Shown here in pieces: positions 1-5,065 of a DNA stretch of 5,956 nucleotides; position 1 is the first letter of the stretch; every line of letters begins with the position of its first letter. Where the stretch lies: assembly GCA_021820025.1 (NCBI GenBank), contig JAKAEF010000066.1, positions 1-5,956 of the forward strand, written 5' to 3'. The notes beneath the pieces were generated by a model that did no database searches, was not told the origin of the DNA, and was given only the letters and a program-made list of their open reading frames with translations. The stretch is from a bacterium. GTDB lineage: Bacteria > Patescibacteriota > Microgenomatia > Levybacterales > UBA12049. The translations under genes were made by a program, and so were the position numbers.

Positions 1-369
1 TATATAAATTTTATTTCTAATCTTAGGGAGTACCTCTGCAAAGTCAAGAATACTATTAAATTTATTTTCTTGAGTTTGTTCTACCCAATCTGTATGGTAA
101 ATATATTGTTTTCTGCCTCTATCATCTATACCTGTTGCTTGTAAATAACCTGTTGGAGAAGGACAAATCCACACATTTGTCCAAGCTGGGGGAATAACAA
201 GATTTTTTATTCTTTCAAGTGTTGTATCTGTTGTAATTTTTTTGCCATCAACATCTAAATAACTAAAATCATTTCCTTGTTTTTGCCTAGAAAATCCTGC
301 GCTTGCGTCGCTAATATAGCGTAAATCTGCTTTTTTTATTTCTTTAATAAGTTGTGCGTCAGGCTGCAT
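1..369 (-). CDS. DNA topoisomerase IB, poxvirus/bacterial type (N-terminal 123 residues, runs off left edge)
   Basis: Reading the minus strand from an ATG at 369-367 gives 123 codons with no stop, continuing past base 1. The translation matches my memory of bacterial topoisomerase IB N-termini in order: LRYISDASAGFSRQ (residues 16-29), FSYLDVDGKKI (35-45), LVIPPAWTNVWICPSPTGYL (57-76) and QATGIDDRGRKQYIYH (77-92). The DxxGRKQYxY block is the DNA-contacting region also found in vaccinia topoisomerase I. The enzyme family relaxes supercoils through a transient 3'-phosphotyrosyl bond. The catalytic Arg/Lys/Arg/His/Tyr residues lie in the C-terminal domain, which is outside the window, so activity cannot be judged. 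The gene is divergent from everything else here. No Shine-Dalgarno precedes the ATG. A TACTAT box (378-383 complement) lies 8 bases upstream, and a TTGTAA/TATATA pair lies further up. The family call is confident; the exact start is likely, as no other Met lies just upstream. Confidence 0.9.
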   Translation of the reverse strand, partial: MQPDAQLIKEIKKADLRYISDASAGFSRQKQGNDFSYLDVDGKKITTDTTLERIKNLVIPPAWTNVWICPSPTGYLQATGIDDRGRKQYIYHTDWVEQTQENKFNSILDFAEVLPKIRNKIYI

Positions 370-480
370 TAAAAGTAATAGTAATAAAAATTTATTCTCT
401 TGTATATAGGTTATTTCTTTACTGTTACAAAAAATTATACAAATTATTGCAATTGATAAAAAAACTTCTTACGCTAATAG
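370..480. other. Divergent intergenic region
   Basis: This AT-rich spacer separates the minus-strand topoisomerase gene from the plus-strand membrane protein gene, so it should hold promoters in both directions. Plus-strand candidates are TATACA (436-441, weak -35), TTGCAA-N17-TACGCT (447-475) and TTGATA-N16-TAATAG (453-480). None is clearly better than the others. I see no hairpin, RNA gene or ORF in it. Confidence 0.5.
403..430 (-). promoter_or_regulatory. Candidate sigma70-like promoter for topoisomerase IB
   Basis: On the minus strand, TTGTAA (425-430) is followed after 16 bases by TATATA (403-408). This would start RNA near 396 and give a leader of about 27 bases without a Shine-Dalgarno. 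A competing TACTAT at 378-383 would give a nearly leaderless mRNA. The region is so AT-rich that chance matches are easy, so this stays tentative. Confidence 0.35.
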
Positions 481-492
481 AAAGGAGGTGAT
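481..492 (+). promoter_or_regulatory. Perfect Shine-Dalgarno for the 59-residue membrane protein
   Basis: AAAGGAGGTGAT is complementary over 12 bases to the usual bacterial 16S rRNA 3' end (ATCACCTCCTTT). Its GGAGG core ends 8 bases before the ATG at 497, which is ideal spacing. This decides for that ATG over the in-frame GTG at 488, which sits inside the motif. It is the only strong Shine-Dalgarno in the window. Confidence 0.8.
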
Positions 493-496
493 AAAA

Positions 497-676
497 ATGG
501 CAAAAAGTAGAATGAATAAAAAAATGCAAGAATGCTTTACCCCACATGCAATGATGCACAGTTTATTTGGTTTGGGTTTGGGAATTTTGTTGGCTGGTCT
601 TTTTGGAATCACAAATGTATGGCTTGGACTTATTCTTATGATTGTAGCTATAGTTTGGGATTACATGAGAAAATAG
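497..676 (+). CDS. Small two-helix membrane protein (59 aa), conserved-hypothetical type
   Basis: The start is set by the perfect Shine-Dalgarno at 481-492; starting at GTG 488 would add only Met-Ile-Lys. The protein has a basic N-terminus (AKSRMNKK), then QECFTPHAMMHS, two hydrophobic segments (about 21-38 and 41-56) and a basic tail (MRK). Charges suggest a hairpin with both ends in the cytoplasm. Cys13, His17 and His21 are spaced four residues apart at the start of the first helix, which could form a metal or haem site; this is inference, and Pro16 may break the helix. I recall similar short proteins in CPR genomes but know of no function. The following gene, 43 bases downstream, is also a small membrane protein. 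The strong ribosome site suggests high expression. Stop is TAG. It is clearly coding; its role is unknown. Confidence 0.8.
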   Translation: MAKSRMNKKMQECFTPHAMMHSLFGLGLGILLAGLFGITNVWLGLILMIVAIVWDYMRK

Positions 677-684
677 CTTGCTGG

Positions 685-713
685 TTGCAAAATTATAAAA
701 TTTTTACTACGCT
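685..713 (+). promoter_or_regulatory. Possible promoter before the 115-aa membrane protein
   Basis: TTGCAA (685-690) and TACGCT (708-713) are 17 bases apart. The same two hexamers with the same spacing occur at 447-452 and 470-475, before the preceding gene. If TACGCT serves as a -10, RNA would begin at about 720, the GTG start, giving a leaderless message. TACGCT matches TATAAT only at T1, A2 and T6, so this is weak. Confidence 0.25.
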
Positions 714-719
714 TAAAAG

Positions 720-1067
720 GTGAGATACAAAAATCCCACTTTTTGGTTTCCTGTAATTGCCATAATTTTAGGATATTTAAGTGCTCGAGTTATCTTTGTT
801 AGTTCTTGGCTAAGTCTTATCCCTTGGGGAATTATTGGTCTTACAGCTGGATATTCTTGCAGATCTAAAAAACAAAGTTTGTTAACAGGAATTTTATACG
901 GCTACTTTTTAACACTTTCTTTTCTTTTTTCAGGATACCAGGCAAGTTTTGCAATACCTCACATAACAAGATTTATTATTTTTAGCTTATTATTTAGTCT
1001 AATTGGAGCATTGTGTGGTTTTATTTTGGCATATATTGGATTTTTTATTCGAAAACTTACAAAATAA
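720..1067 (+). CDS. Four-helix integral membrane protein (115 aa), unknown function
   Basis: GTG is the only plausible start: an in-frame TAA lies at 714-716 and the protein has no internal Met before the first helix. The AAAAGG before it is too close to be a normal Shine-Dalgarno. Four hydrophobic segments are visible, at about residues 8-27, 30-46, 54-72 and 84-110, the last one long. Positive charges at the N-terminus (MRYK), between helices 2 and 3 (RSKK, 48-51) and at the C-terminus (RKLTK) fit an N-in, C-in topology. No catalytic or transport motif is recognisable. It could be co-transcribed with the 59-residue membrane protein just upstream. The intact, well-ordered membrane pattern supports a real gene; function is not assigned. 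Confidence 0.72.
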   Translation: MRYKNPTFWFPVIAIILGYLSARVIFVSSWLSLIPWGIIGLTAGYSCRSKKQSLLTGILYGYFLTLSFLFSGYQASFAIPHITRFIIFSLLFSLIGALCGFILAYIGFFIRKLTK

Positions 1068-1091
1068 GTAACGAAAATTTTTATTTTTGTT

Positions 1092-1097
1092 TATAAT
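1092..1097 (+). promoter_or_regulatory. -10 box, leaderless promoter of the peroxiredoxin gene
   Basis: A consensus TATAAT ends 6 bases before the ATG at 1104. Transcription normally starts 6-8 bases after the -10, so the mRNA should begin at or within a base or two of the start codon. No good -35 is seen at the expected distance (1069-1074 reads TAACGA). Confidence 0.6.
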
Positions 1098-1103
1098 TAA
1101 ATT

Positions 1104-1577
1104 ATGAAATTAAATCTTAGAGAAAAAGCACCACAATTTTCATTACCAGACCAAAATGGTAAAATTCATGCGCTAAAAGATTATTTAGGCAAATGGGTAT
1201 TAATTTATTTTTATCCAAAAGATGACACTCCGGGTTGCACAACAGAAGCATGTTCTGTGAGAGATAATTTACCTCATTTTGCAAAACAAGACATGACAAT
1301 TTTAGGGGTTAGTACAGATAGTGTAGAAAGTCATAAAAAATTTGCAGATAAATATGGTTTGCCATTCACACTTTTATCTGACAGTGAAAAAAAAGTTGTT
1401 AACCAGTATGATGTGTGGCATGAAAAATCTTTTATGGGAAAAAAATATTTTGGAACAGCAAGAACTTCTTTCTTAATTAATCCAAAAGGAGAAATTGCAA
1501 AAATTTATGAAAACGTAAAACCGGCAGAACATGTACAACAAGTTTTAGCAGATCTCCAACAGCTCCAAAATAGCTAA
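1104..1577 (+). CDS. bcp: Thioredoxin-dependent peroxiredoxin, Bcp/PrxQ type
   Basis: The 157-residue protein is a full-length Bcp/PrxQ peroxiredoxin, which reduces hydrogen peroxide and organic or lipid hydroperoxides in the cytoplasm and is recycled by thioredoxin. The motif FYPKDDTPGCTTEAC (36-50) carries the peroxidatic Cys45 and, five residues later, the resolving Cys50, the PrxQ arrangement. Thr42 and Arg120 (in TARTSFLI) complete the active-site Pro-x3-Thr-x2-Cys plus Arg set. A thioredoxin-fold core follows (ILGVSTDSVESHKKF at 66-80, LPFTLLSD at 86-93). There is no signal peptide. A TATAAT box 6 bases upstream suggests leaderless translation, consistent with the lack of a Shine-Dalgarno. 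It lies 36 bases after the membrane protein gene and 39 before hflX, which has its own -10 box. Nothing appears broken. The family call is very secure. Confidence 0.96.
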   Translation: MKLNLREKAPQFSLPDQNGKIHALKDYLGKWVLIYFYPKDDTPGCTTEACSVRDNLPHFAKQDMTILGVSTDSVESHKKFADKYGLPFTLLSDSEKKVVNQYDVWHEKSFMGKKYFGTARTSFLINPKGEIAKIYENVKPAEHVQQVLADLQQLQNS

Positions 1578-1598
1578 TTAGGGTTAAAAGCCTATTAC

Positions 1599-1607
1599 TG
1601 CTATAAT
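1599..1607 (+). promoter_or_regulatory. Extended -10 promoter of hflX
   Basis: TGCTATAAT is an extended -10 (TGn-TATAAT) ending 9 bases before the ATG at 1617. The predicted RNA start near 1614 leaves a leader of only about 0-4 bases. No convincing -35 is seen, and an extended -10 does not need one. Confidence 0.6.
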
Positions 1608-1616
1608 ACACAGACA

Positions 1617-2741
1617 ATGATTAATACTGGTAAAAAAACTCGATTTTTATTGGTTGGAGTACCTAAATCCCGTTTATCAAAAGAACAAATTATAAAAGAT
1701 TTACAAGAATTATGGTCTCTTGTTATGACACTTGGTAATGCTGAGATTGTTGATGCTCTTGTGCAACGCGCAGATAGACCAGATAACGCCACATTTATTG
1801 GAAGAGGAAAAGTTGATGAATTATACGAAAAAGTAAAAAATGAACAAATTGATGTTGTTGTTATAAACAGTATTGTAAAAGCACAACAGTTACATAATGT
1901 AAAAATGAAACTATTTTCTGCAAACGAAAAAATTGAAGTGTGGGATAGAGTTGATTTAATTTTATTTATTTTTTCTTTACATGCTCATACTGCGGAAGCA
2001 AAGCTGCAAATAGATTTGGCAAAAATGCATCATATGGGTCCAAGAATTTATGGAATGGGAAAAGTGTTATCTAACCAAGCAGCAGGAATTGGTGCCGTTG
2101 GTATTGGAGAAACAAACACAGAACTTATGAAGCGTCACTGGAGAAGTGCTATTAATAAAGTACAAGAACAATTAGATAAGTTATCTGCAGAAAAAGAACA
2201 ACAATTAGAAAGAAGAAAAAGATTAGGTTTAGAAACTGTTTCTATTATTGGGTATACAAATGCCGGGAAAACTGCATTGTTTAACAGATTAACCGGAAAA
2301 AAGAATCTTACAGAAAATGTTTTGTTTGCAACGCTTGATAGTGCTGTCGGGAAACTATACTTACCAACTGCAAAAAAAGAAATATTTATAACAGACACCA
2401 TAGGGTTTATTAAAAATTTACCGCCAACTTTAATTAAAGCATTTACGTCAACGCTTATGGAATCAATTCATGCAGATATTGTACTGCATGTTATAGACGC
2501 ATCAGATGAAGATATGAAATATAAAATTTCTGTTGTTGAAAAAATTCTTCATGATTTAAAAATTCAAAACAAACATAAAATTTATATTTTTAACAAAATG
2601 GATAAAGCAATATATCCAAAAAATGAATTGTCTGCAGAATATGATATATACACGCCAATTTTTATTTCAGCGTCAAAAAATGAAGGAGTGGAAGAAGTTA
2701 AGAACTGTATTGATTCTCTTTCTTTATCTGCTAAAGCATAA
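1617..2741 (+). CDS. hflX: Ribosome-associated GTPase HflX
   Basis: The 374-residue protein has the full HflX layout. The N-terminal HflX domain (about 10-170) includes TFIGRGKVDEL (59-69), DRVDLILFIF (110-119), AKLQIDLA (128-135) and the glycine-rich stretch GIGAVGIGETNTE (157-169). A basic, glutamine-rich helical linker follows (about 175-203). The GTPase domain has G1 GYTNAGKT (212-219), G2 Thr239 in FATLD, G3 DTIGF (260-264), G4 NKMD (326-329) and G5 SAS (351-353). HflX binds the 50S subunit and, in E. coli, splits stalled or heat-damaged 70S ribosomes. Differences from textbook sequences as I recall them: Phe in place of Asp in LILDIF, GIGAVGIGE instead of GIGTRGPGE, and Thr rather than Ser at the end of G1, which is chemically conservative. 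The extended -10 box and the absence of a Shine-Dalgarno point to leaderless or near-leaderless expression. The short C-terminus ends right after the GTPase fold. Confidence 0.95.
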   Translation: MINTGKKTRFLLVGVPKSRLSKEQIIKDLQELWSLVMTLGNAEIVDALVQRADRPDNATFIGRGKVDELYEKVKNEQIDVVVINSIVKAQQLHNVKMKLFSANEKIEVWDRVDLILFIFSLHAHTAEAKLQIDLAKMHHMGPRIYGMGKVLSNQAAGIGAVGIGETNTELMKRHWRSAINKVQEQLDKLSAEKEQQLERRKRLGLETVSIIGYTNAGKTALFNRLTGKKNLTENVLFATLDSAVGKLYLPTAKKEIFITDTIGFIKNLPPTLIKAFTSTLMESIHADIVLHVIDASDEDMKYKISVVEKILHDLKIQNKHKIYIFNKMDKAIYPKNELSAEYDIYTPIFISASKNEGVEEVKNCIDSLSLSAKA

Positions 2742-2774
2742 AATAAAAATAATCTCTAGTATTTTTTAAAAGTT

Positions 2775-2785
2775 TGGTATACAAT
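2775..2785 (+). promoter_or_regulatory. Extended -10 promoter before the P-loop-like gene
   Basis: TGGTATACAAT contains TGn-TATACA and, shifted by two, TACAAT. RNA starting near 2791 would leave a leader of about 18 bases (CCATCAGCAC then A/T) with no Shine-Dalgarno. The same GGTATA core occurs before the PEGA gene at 5043-5048. The 67-bp gap after hflX supports a separate transcription start. Confidence 0.5.
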
Positions 2786-2808
2786 TTCCATCAGCACATT
2801 AAAATAAA

Positions 2809-3393
2809 ATGAAATTAATTTTTAATGATTCAGTTTTCCATTTAACAGAGCAAAATATTCCTTGTCTTATTCATGGGGCAGAACACTCAGGATCCTCCTT
2901 TTTTACATTGGCTCTCTTAACAGATTTAGTAATGCAAGAAAAAAAAGTTCTTTTCTTTAGCGCATCAGAAAAAGCACAATTAAATTTTATGCAATTATCT
3001 TTGGATCAAAAGAATATTGGAAAAATTGAAACTGTGAATGACATTAGAAAAGAAAAAATGAAACAATGTCTGTTAGTAAAAGCAGATGCAGTAGATTTAT
3101 TTTTTTCTGCTTTACAAAAAGTTTCTGATATAGAGGAACGATTAATTGTTATTAAAAACATTGAATATTTGCCAGAAAGTGTTTTTGACGCAATAGCAAA
3201 TAGAGAGAATGTTATTCTTTCTGGAAATATTGACCGTTGTCAATTTAAACAGAAAATTTTAGAAAAAAATTTTAAAACTAAAATTCTTTTTTCTAACTTT
3301 GATGCAATGATGGTAAATTTGCCTCCCCTTGATCAATATGAAGCGATTTTTCTTGGACAATCAACTGGTGGGCTAATTCATGTTGCTTCCTAA
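2809..3393 (+). CDS. Probable RecA/P-loop-fold protein with degenerate Walker motifs (194 aa)
   Basis: I do not recognise a named family. The layout resembles a small RecA-like P-loop domain. A beta strand IPCLIHG (17-23) leads into GAEHSGSS (23-30), a Walker A-like loop in which the essential Lys of GxxxxGK(S/T) is Ser29. A helix FFTLALLTDLVMQ follows, then a strand KVLFFSA (46-52). A Walker B-like strand RLIVIKNIE (111-119) has Asn where the acidic residue should be, but Glu119 is nearby. VILSGNID (135-142) looks like the next core strand. These substitutions suggest poor or no ATP hydrolysis, so a structural or regulatory role is possible; this is inference. There is no signal peptide or membrane segment. 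It is followed one base after its stop by the VOC gene, so the two are probably co-transcribed. It is clearly coding, with an extended -10 upstream; the fold is moderately supported and the function unknown. Confidence 0.72.
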   Translation: MKLIFNDSVFHLTEQNIPCLIHGAEHSGSSFFTLALLTDLVMQEKKVLFFSASEKAQLNFMQLSLDQKNIGKIETVNDIRKEKMKQCLLVKADAVDLFFSALQKVSDIEERLIVIKNIEYLPESVFDAIANRENVILSGNIDRCQFKQKILEKNFKTKILFSNFDAMMVNLPPLDQYEAIFLGQSTGGLIHVAS

Positions 3394-3394
3394 T

Positions 3395-3769
3395 ATGTTA
3401 GTCAAAAATATTTCTGCAATTTTAATTTGGTCAGAGAACTATAAAGATCTTTCTAACTGGTATAAAGAAATATTTGATTTACAAATTGAAGAAGAATTAA
3501 ATCATCCTCAAGATACAGGAGTCGGCTTTATGATAGGAAATGTTTATTTATGGATAGGCCAACACTCAGAGGTTTATGGAAAAAATAAAGATATTCATAG
3601 GCATATGTTTAATTTTGTTGTGGATTCAGTTACCCAAACATATAAAATATTGGAGAAAAAGGGGGTAAAATTTTTTGCAAAACCTTTTAAAGCACCAACT
3701 ATGGATAAATATTTTGCAACCTTTTACGATTTAGATAATAATTTAGTGCAACTTATTGGTGGAGAATAG
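3395..3769 (+). CDS. VOC-superfamily (glyoxalase/bleomycin-resistance fold) protein
   Basis: The 124-residue protein fits a single-chain VOC protein of two beta-alpha-beta-beta-beta modules. Module 1 is KNISAILIWSEN, the helix YKDLSNWYKEIFDLQ, then VGFMIGNVYLWIG (43-55). Module 2 begins at HRHMFNFVVDSV (68-79), followed by the helix TQTYKILEKKG and the closing motif ATFYDLDNNLVQLIG (108-122). In metal-dependent members the closing motif usually ends D-P-D/N-G-N-x-x-E, with Glu as metal ligand; here that position is Gln119, so metal binding may be weak or different. His68 and His70 are candidate ligands. The substrate cannot be predicted. The ATG at 3395 is chosen because family members begin directly with this first strand; the in-frame ATG at 3380 would add five residues and overlap the previous gene by 14 bases. 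No Shine-Dalgarno is present, and the preceding stop at 3391-3393 suggests translational coupling. Stop is TAG. Confidence 0.85.
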   Translation: MLVKNISAILIWSENYKDLSNWYKEIFDLQIEEELNHPQDTGVGFMIGNVYLWIGQHSEVYGKNKDIHRHMFNFVVDSVTQTYKILEKKGVKFFAKPFKAPTMDKYFATFYDLDNNLVQLIGGE

Positions 3770-3816
3770 CCACATCTTGCAAAATAAAATCTGCTGTGTA
3801 ATGCTAAAGATATCAA

Positions 3817-5013
3817 ATGAAGAAGATTTTTAGAAGAAAATTTTTTTGGCTTCCTCTATTTTTTATTATTTGTATTGCTCTTTTATTTTCTTTAGGACTG
3901 GATGATGTTTTTTTTAGTGAGCATGAAGTACGTCTTGGGTTAATTGCAGAATTATCTGGCTCAATGAAAGCAGTTGGGACATCTAGTTTTCATGCGGTCA
4001 CCTTGGCCGTTAATGAAGTTAATGCTGCAGGAGGAGTTATGATTAACAAAACCCGCTACCCAATACATCTTATAACACTAGATAATAAAAGCAGTGTTGC
4101 GGAAACAGAAAAAGATGTTTTTCAACTACAAAATGAACACGTAGCTGCAATCATTGGTCCAAATGCAAGTGTCTATGCAATACCAGCAGCAAATATTGCA
4201 GAAAAAAATAACATGGTGCTTATTAGTCCTTGGTCAACAGATAATAGAACAACACTTATTAATAATAAGCAATCTCTCTCTATTTTTAGAGCTGCATTTA
4301 CAGAAAGTTTTCAAGAAAAAGCATTAGCATATTTTGCTTCAAATACACTACAGGCAGACAGGGCAGCAATTATTTATGATGCCAGAGCACAAGTACTAAA
4401 ACAGCAATCAGATTATTTTAGCGGATATTTTAAAGCAAATCATGGAATGATTATTGATATGATAGGTTTTACAAATCCTCAAAATCTTACTCAAAAGCTT
4501 CAGTTGCTAATTGAAAAAAAACCTGATGTCATTTTCCTACCAGCATATGCTCAAGATACAAAAGTAATAGTGGAACAAATGCATAATCTAAATATAAAAA
4601 TTCCTGTTATTGGAACAGATGCGTGGGGAGGACAACAAATAATAAACACCTGTGGAAAAATGTGCACAGGGTATTTTGTAGGAACCCATATGGATGAACA
4701 AAGTTCAAATCAAATTACTCGTGATTTTATTGCGACATACCAAAAGCAGTTTAAAATTTTGCCAGATGATGTTGCCGGACTTTCATATGATGCAACAAAT
4801 ATTATTCTTCATGCCATCAGCAGTGCTAATAGTACATCCCATGATGATATTGCACAAGCAATTCACAAGATTGAAAATTTTAACGGAGTTACCGGTTATA
4901 TATCTTTTAGCCAAAGATCAAATGATCCAGAAAAAAACATATATATTAATAAAATTGAAAATAATAAGTTAACTATTGTTCAGTCTATCTCTCCAAACGA
5001 CATGCAAAAGTAA
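3817..5013 (+). CDS. Membrane-anchored periplasmic-binding protein, Leu/Ile/Val-receptor type (Peripla_BP_6-like)
   Basis: The 398-residue protein begins with a basic stretch (MKKIFRRK) and one hydrophobic helix (about 9-28), either an uncleaved anchor or a signal peptide. No lipobox is seen: Cys19 follows FII inside the helix. From residue 38 the type I binding-protein fold is clear: VRLGLIAELSGSMKAVGTS (38-56), LAVNEVNAAGGV (63-74), IHLITLDNKSS (83-93), AAIIGPNAS (110-118), VLISPWSTD (134-142), AAIIYDAR (183-190), KKPDVIFLPAY (234-244), PVIGTDAWGG (263-272) and GLSYDATNIILHAI (321-334). Relatives bind amino acids or other small molecules for ABC importers or sensors; the ligand here is unknown. 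No permease or ATPase gene is present beside it. Cys279 and Cys283 could form a disulfide. No Shine-Dalgarno is seen; TGC-TAAAGA (3802-3810) ends 6 bases before the ATG and may be a leaderless -10. The PEGA-SH3b gene follows after 52 bases. Confidence 0.88.
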   Translation: MKKIFRRKFFWLPLFFIICIALLFSLGLDDVFFSEHEVRLGLIAELSGSMKAVGTSSFHAVTLAVNEVNAAGGVMINKTRYPIHLITLDNKSSVAETEKDVFQLQNEHVAAIIGPNASVYAIPAANIAEKNNMVLISPWSTDNRTTLINNKQSLSIFRAAFTESFQEKALAYFASNTLQADRAAIIYDARAQVLKQQSDYFSGYFKANHGMIIDMIGFTNPQNLTQKLQLLIEKKPDVIFLPAYAQDTKVIVEQMHNLNIKIPVIGTDAWGGQQIINTCGKMCTGYFVGTHMDEQSSNQITRDFIATYQKQFKILPDDVAGLSYDATNIILHAISSANSTSHDDIAQAIHKIENFNGVTGYISFSQRSNDPEKNIYINKIENNKLTIVQSISPNDMQK

Positions 5014-5041
5014 AAAATTAGTTTTCTCAAACATCTATTTG

Positions 5042-5050
5042 TGGTATAGT
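5042..5050 (+). promoter_or_regulatory. Extended -10 promoter before the PEGA-SH3b gene
   Basis: TGGTATAGT is an extended -10 (TGn-TATAGT) ending 15 bases before the ATG at 5066. RNA would start near 5057, leaving a leader of about 9 bases without a Shine-Dalgarno. TACTAT at 5053-5058 would instead give a fully leaderless message. Either choice places the RNA start downstream of the ATG at 4976, which argues against that longer reading frame. Confidence 0.5.
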
Positions 5051-5065
5051 TTTACTATCCTAACT

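Noticed and set aside
488..496. GTG start at 488 for the small membrane protein
   Set aside because: The GTG lies inside a perfect Shine-Dalgarno whose ideal target is the ATG at 497. Kept only as a possible secondary leaderless start.
689..705. AAAATT/AATTTT hairpin with T-run between the two small membrane protein genes
   Set aside because: The stem is A/T-only with 6 pairs and overlaps the promoter-like region; not a convincing terminator.
1057..1088. TTAC/GTAA inverted repeat followed by a T-rich stretch after the 115-aa membrane protein
   Set aside because: Only four stem pairs, with an interrupted T-run some distance downstream; too weak to call a terminator.
2135..2401. Minus-strand frame of 88 codons opposite hflX
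   Set aside because: It is antisense to the conserved GTPase motifs G1 to G3 of hflX, and its translation has no recognisable domain. Frames opposite the peroxiredoxin (1117-1299) and the hflX start (1601-1792) were rejected for the same reason.
2745..2767. Inverted repeat AAAAATA/TATTTTT after hflX as a terminator
   Set aside because: The 7-bp stem has no G or C pair and the T-run is part of the stem, so it would be too weak for an intrinsic terminator; expected by chance in this composition.
4694..4972. Open reading frame of 92 codons in another frame inside the binding-protein gene
   Set aside because: It lies wholly within a well-supported gene, and its translation shows no recognisable domain; a chance frame in AT-rich coding DNA.
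4976..5065. Upstream 30-codon extension of the PEGA-SH3b gene starting at ATG 4976
   Set aside because: It overlaps the binding-protein gene, buries the membrane anchor and spans the promoter-like box at 5042-5050. The ATG at 5066 gives a normal basic tip plus hydrophobic anchor.
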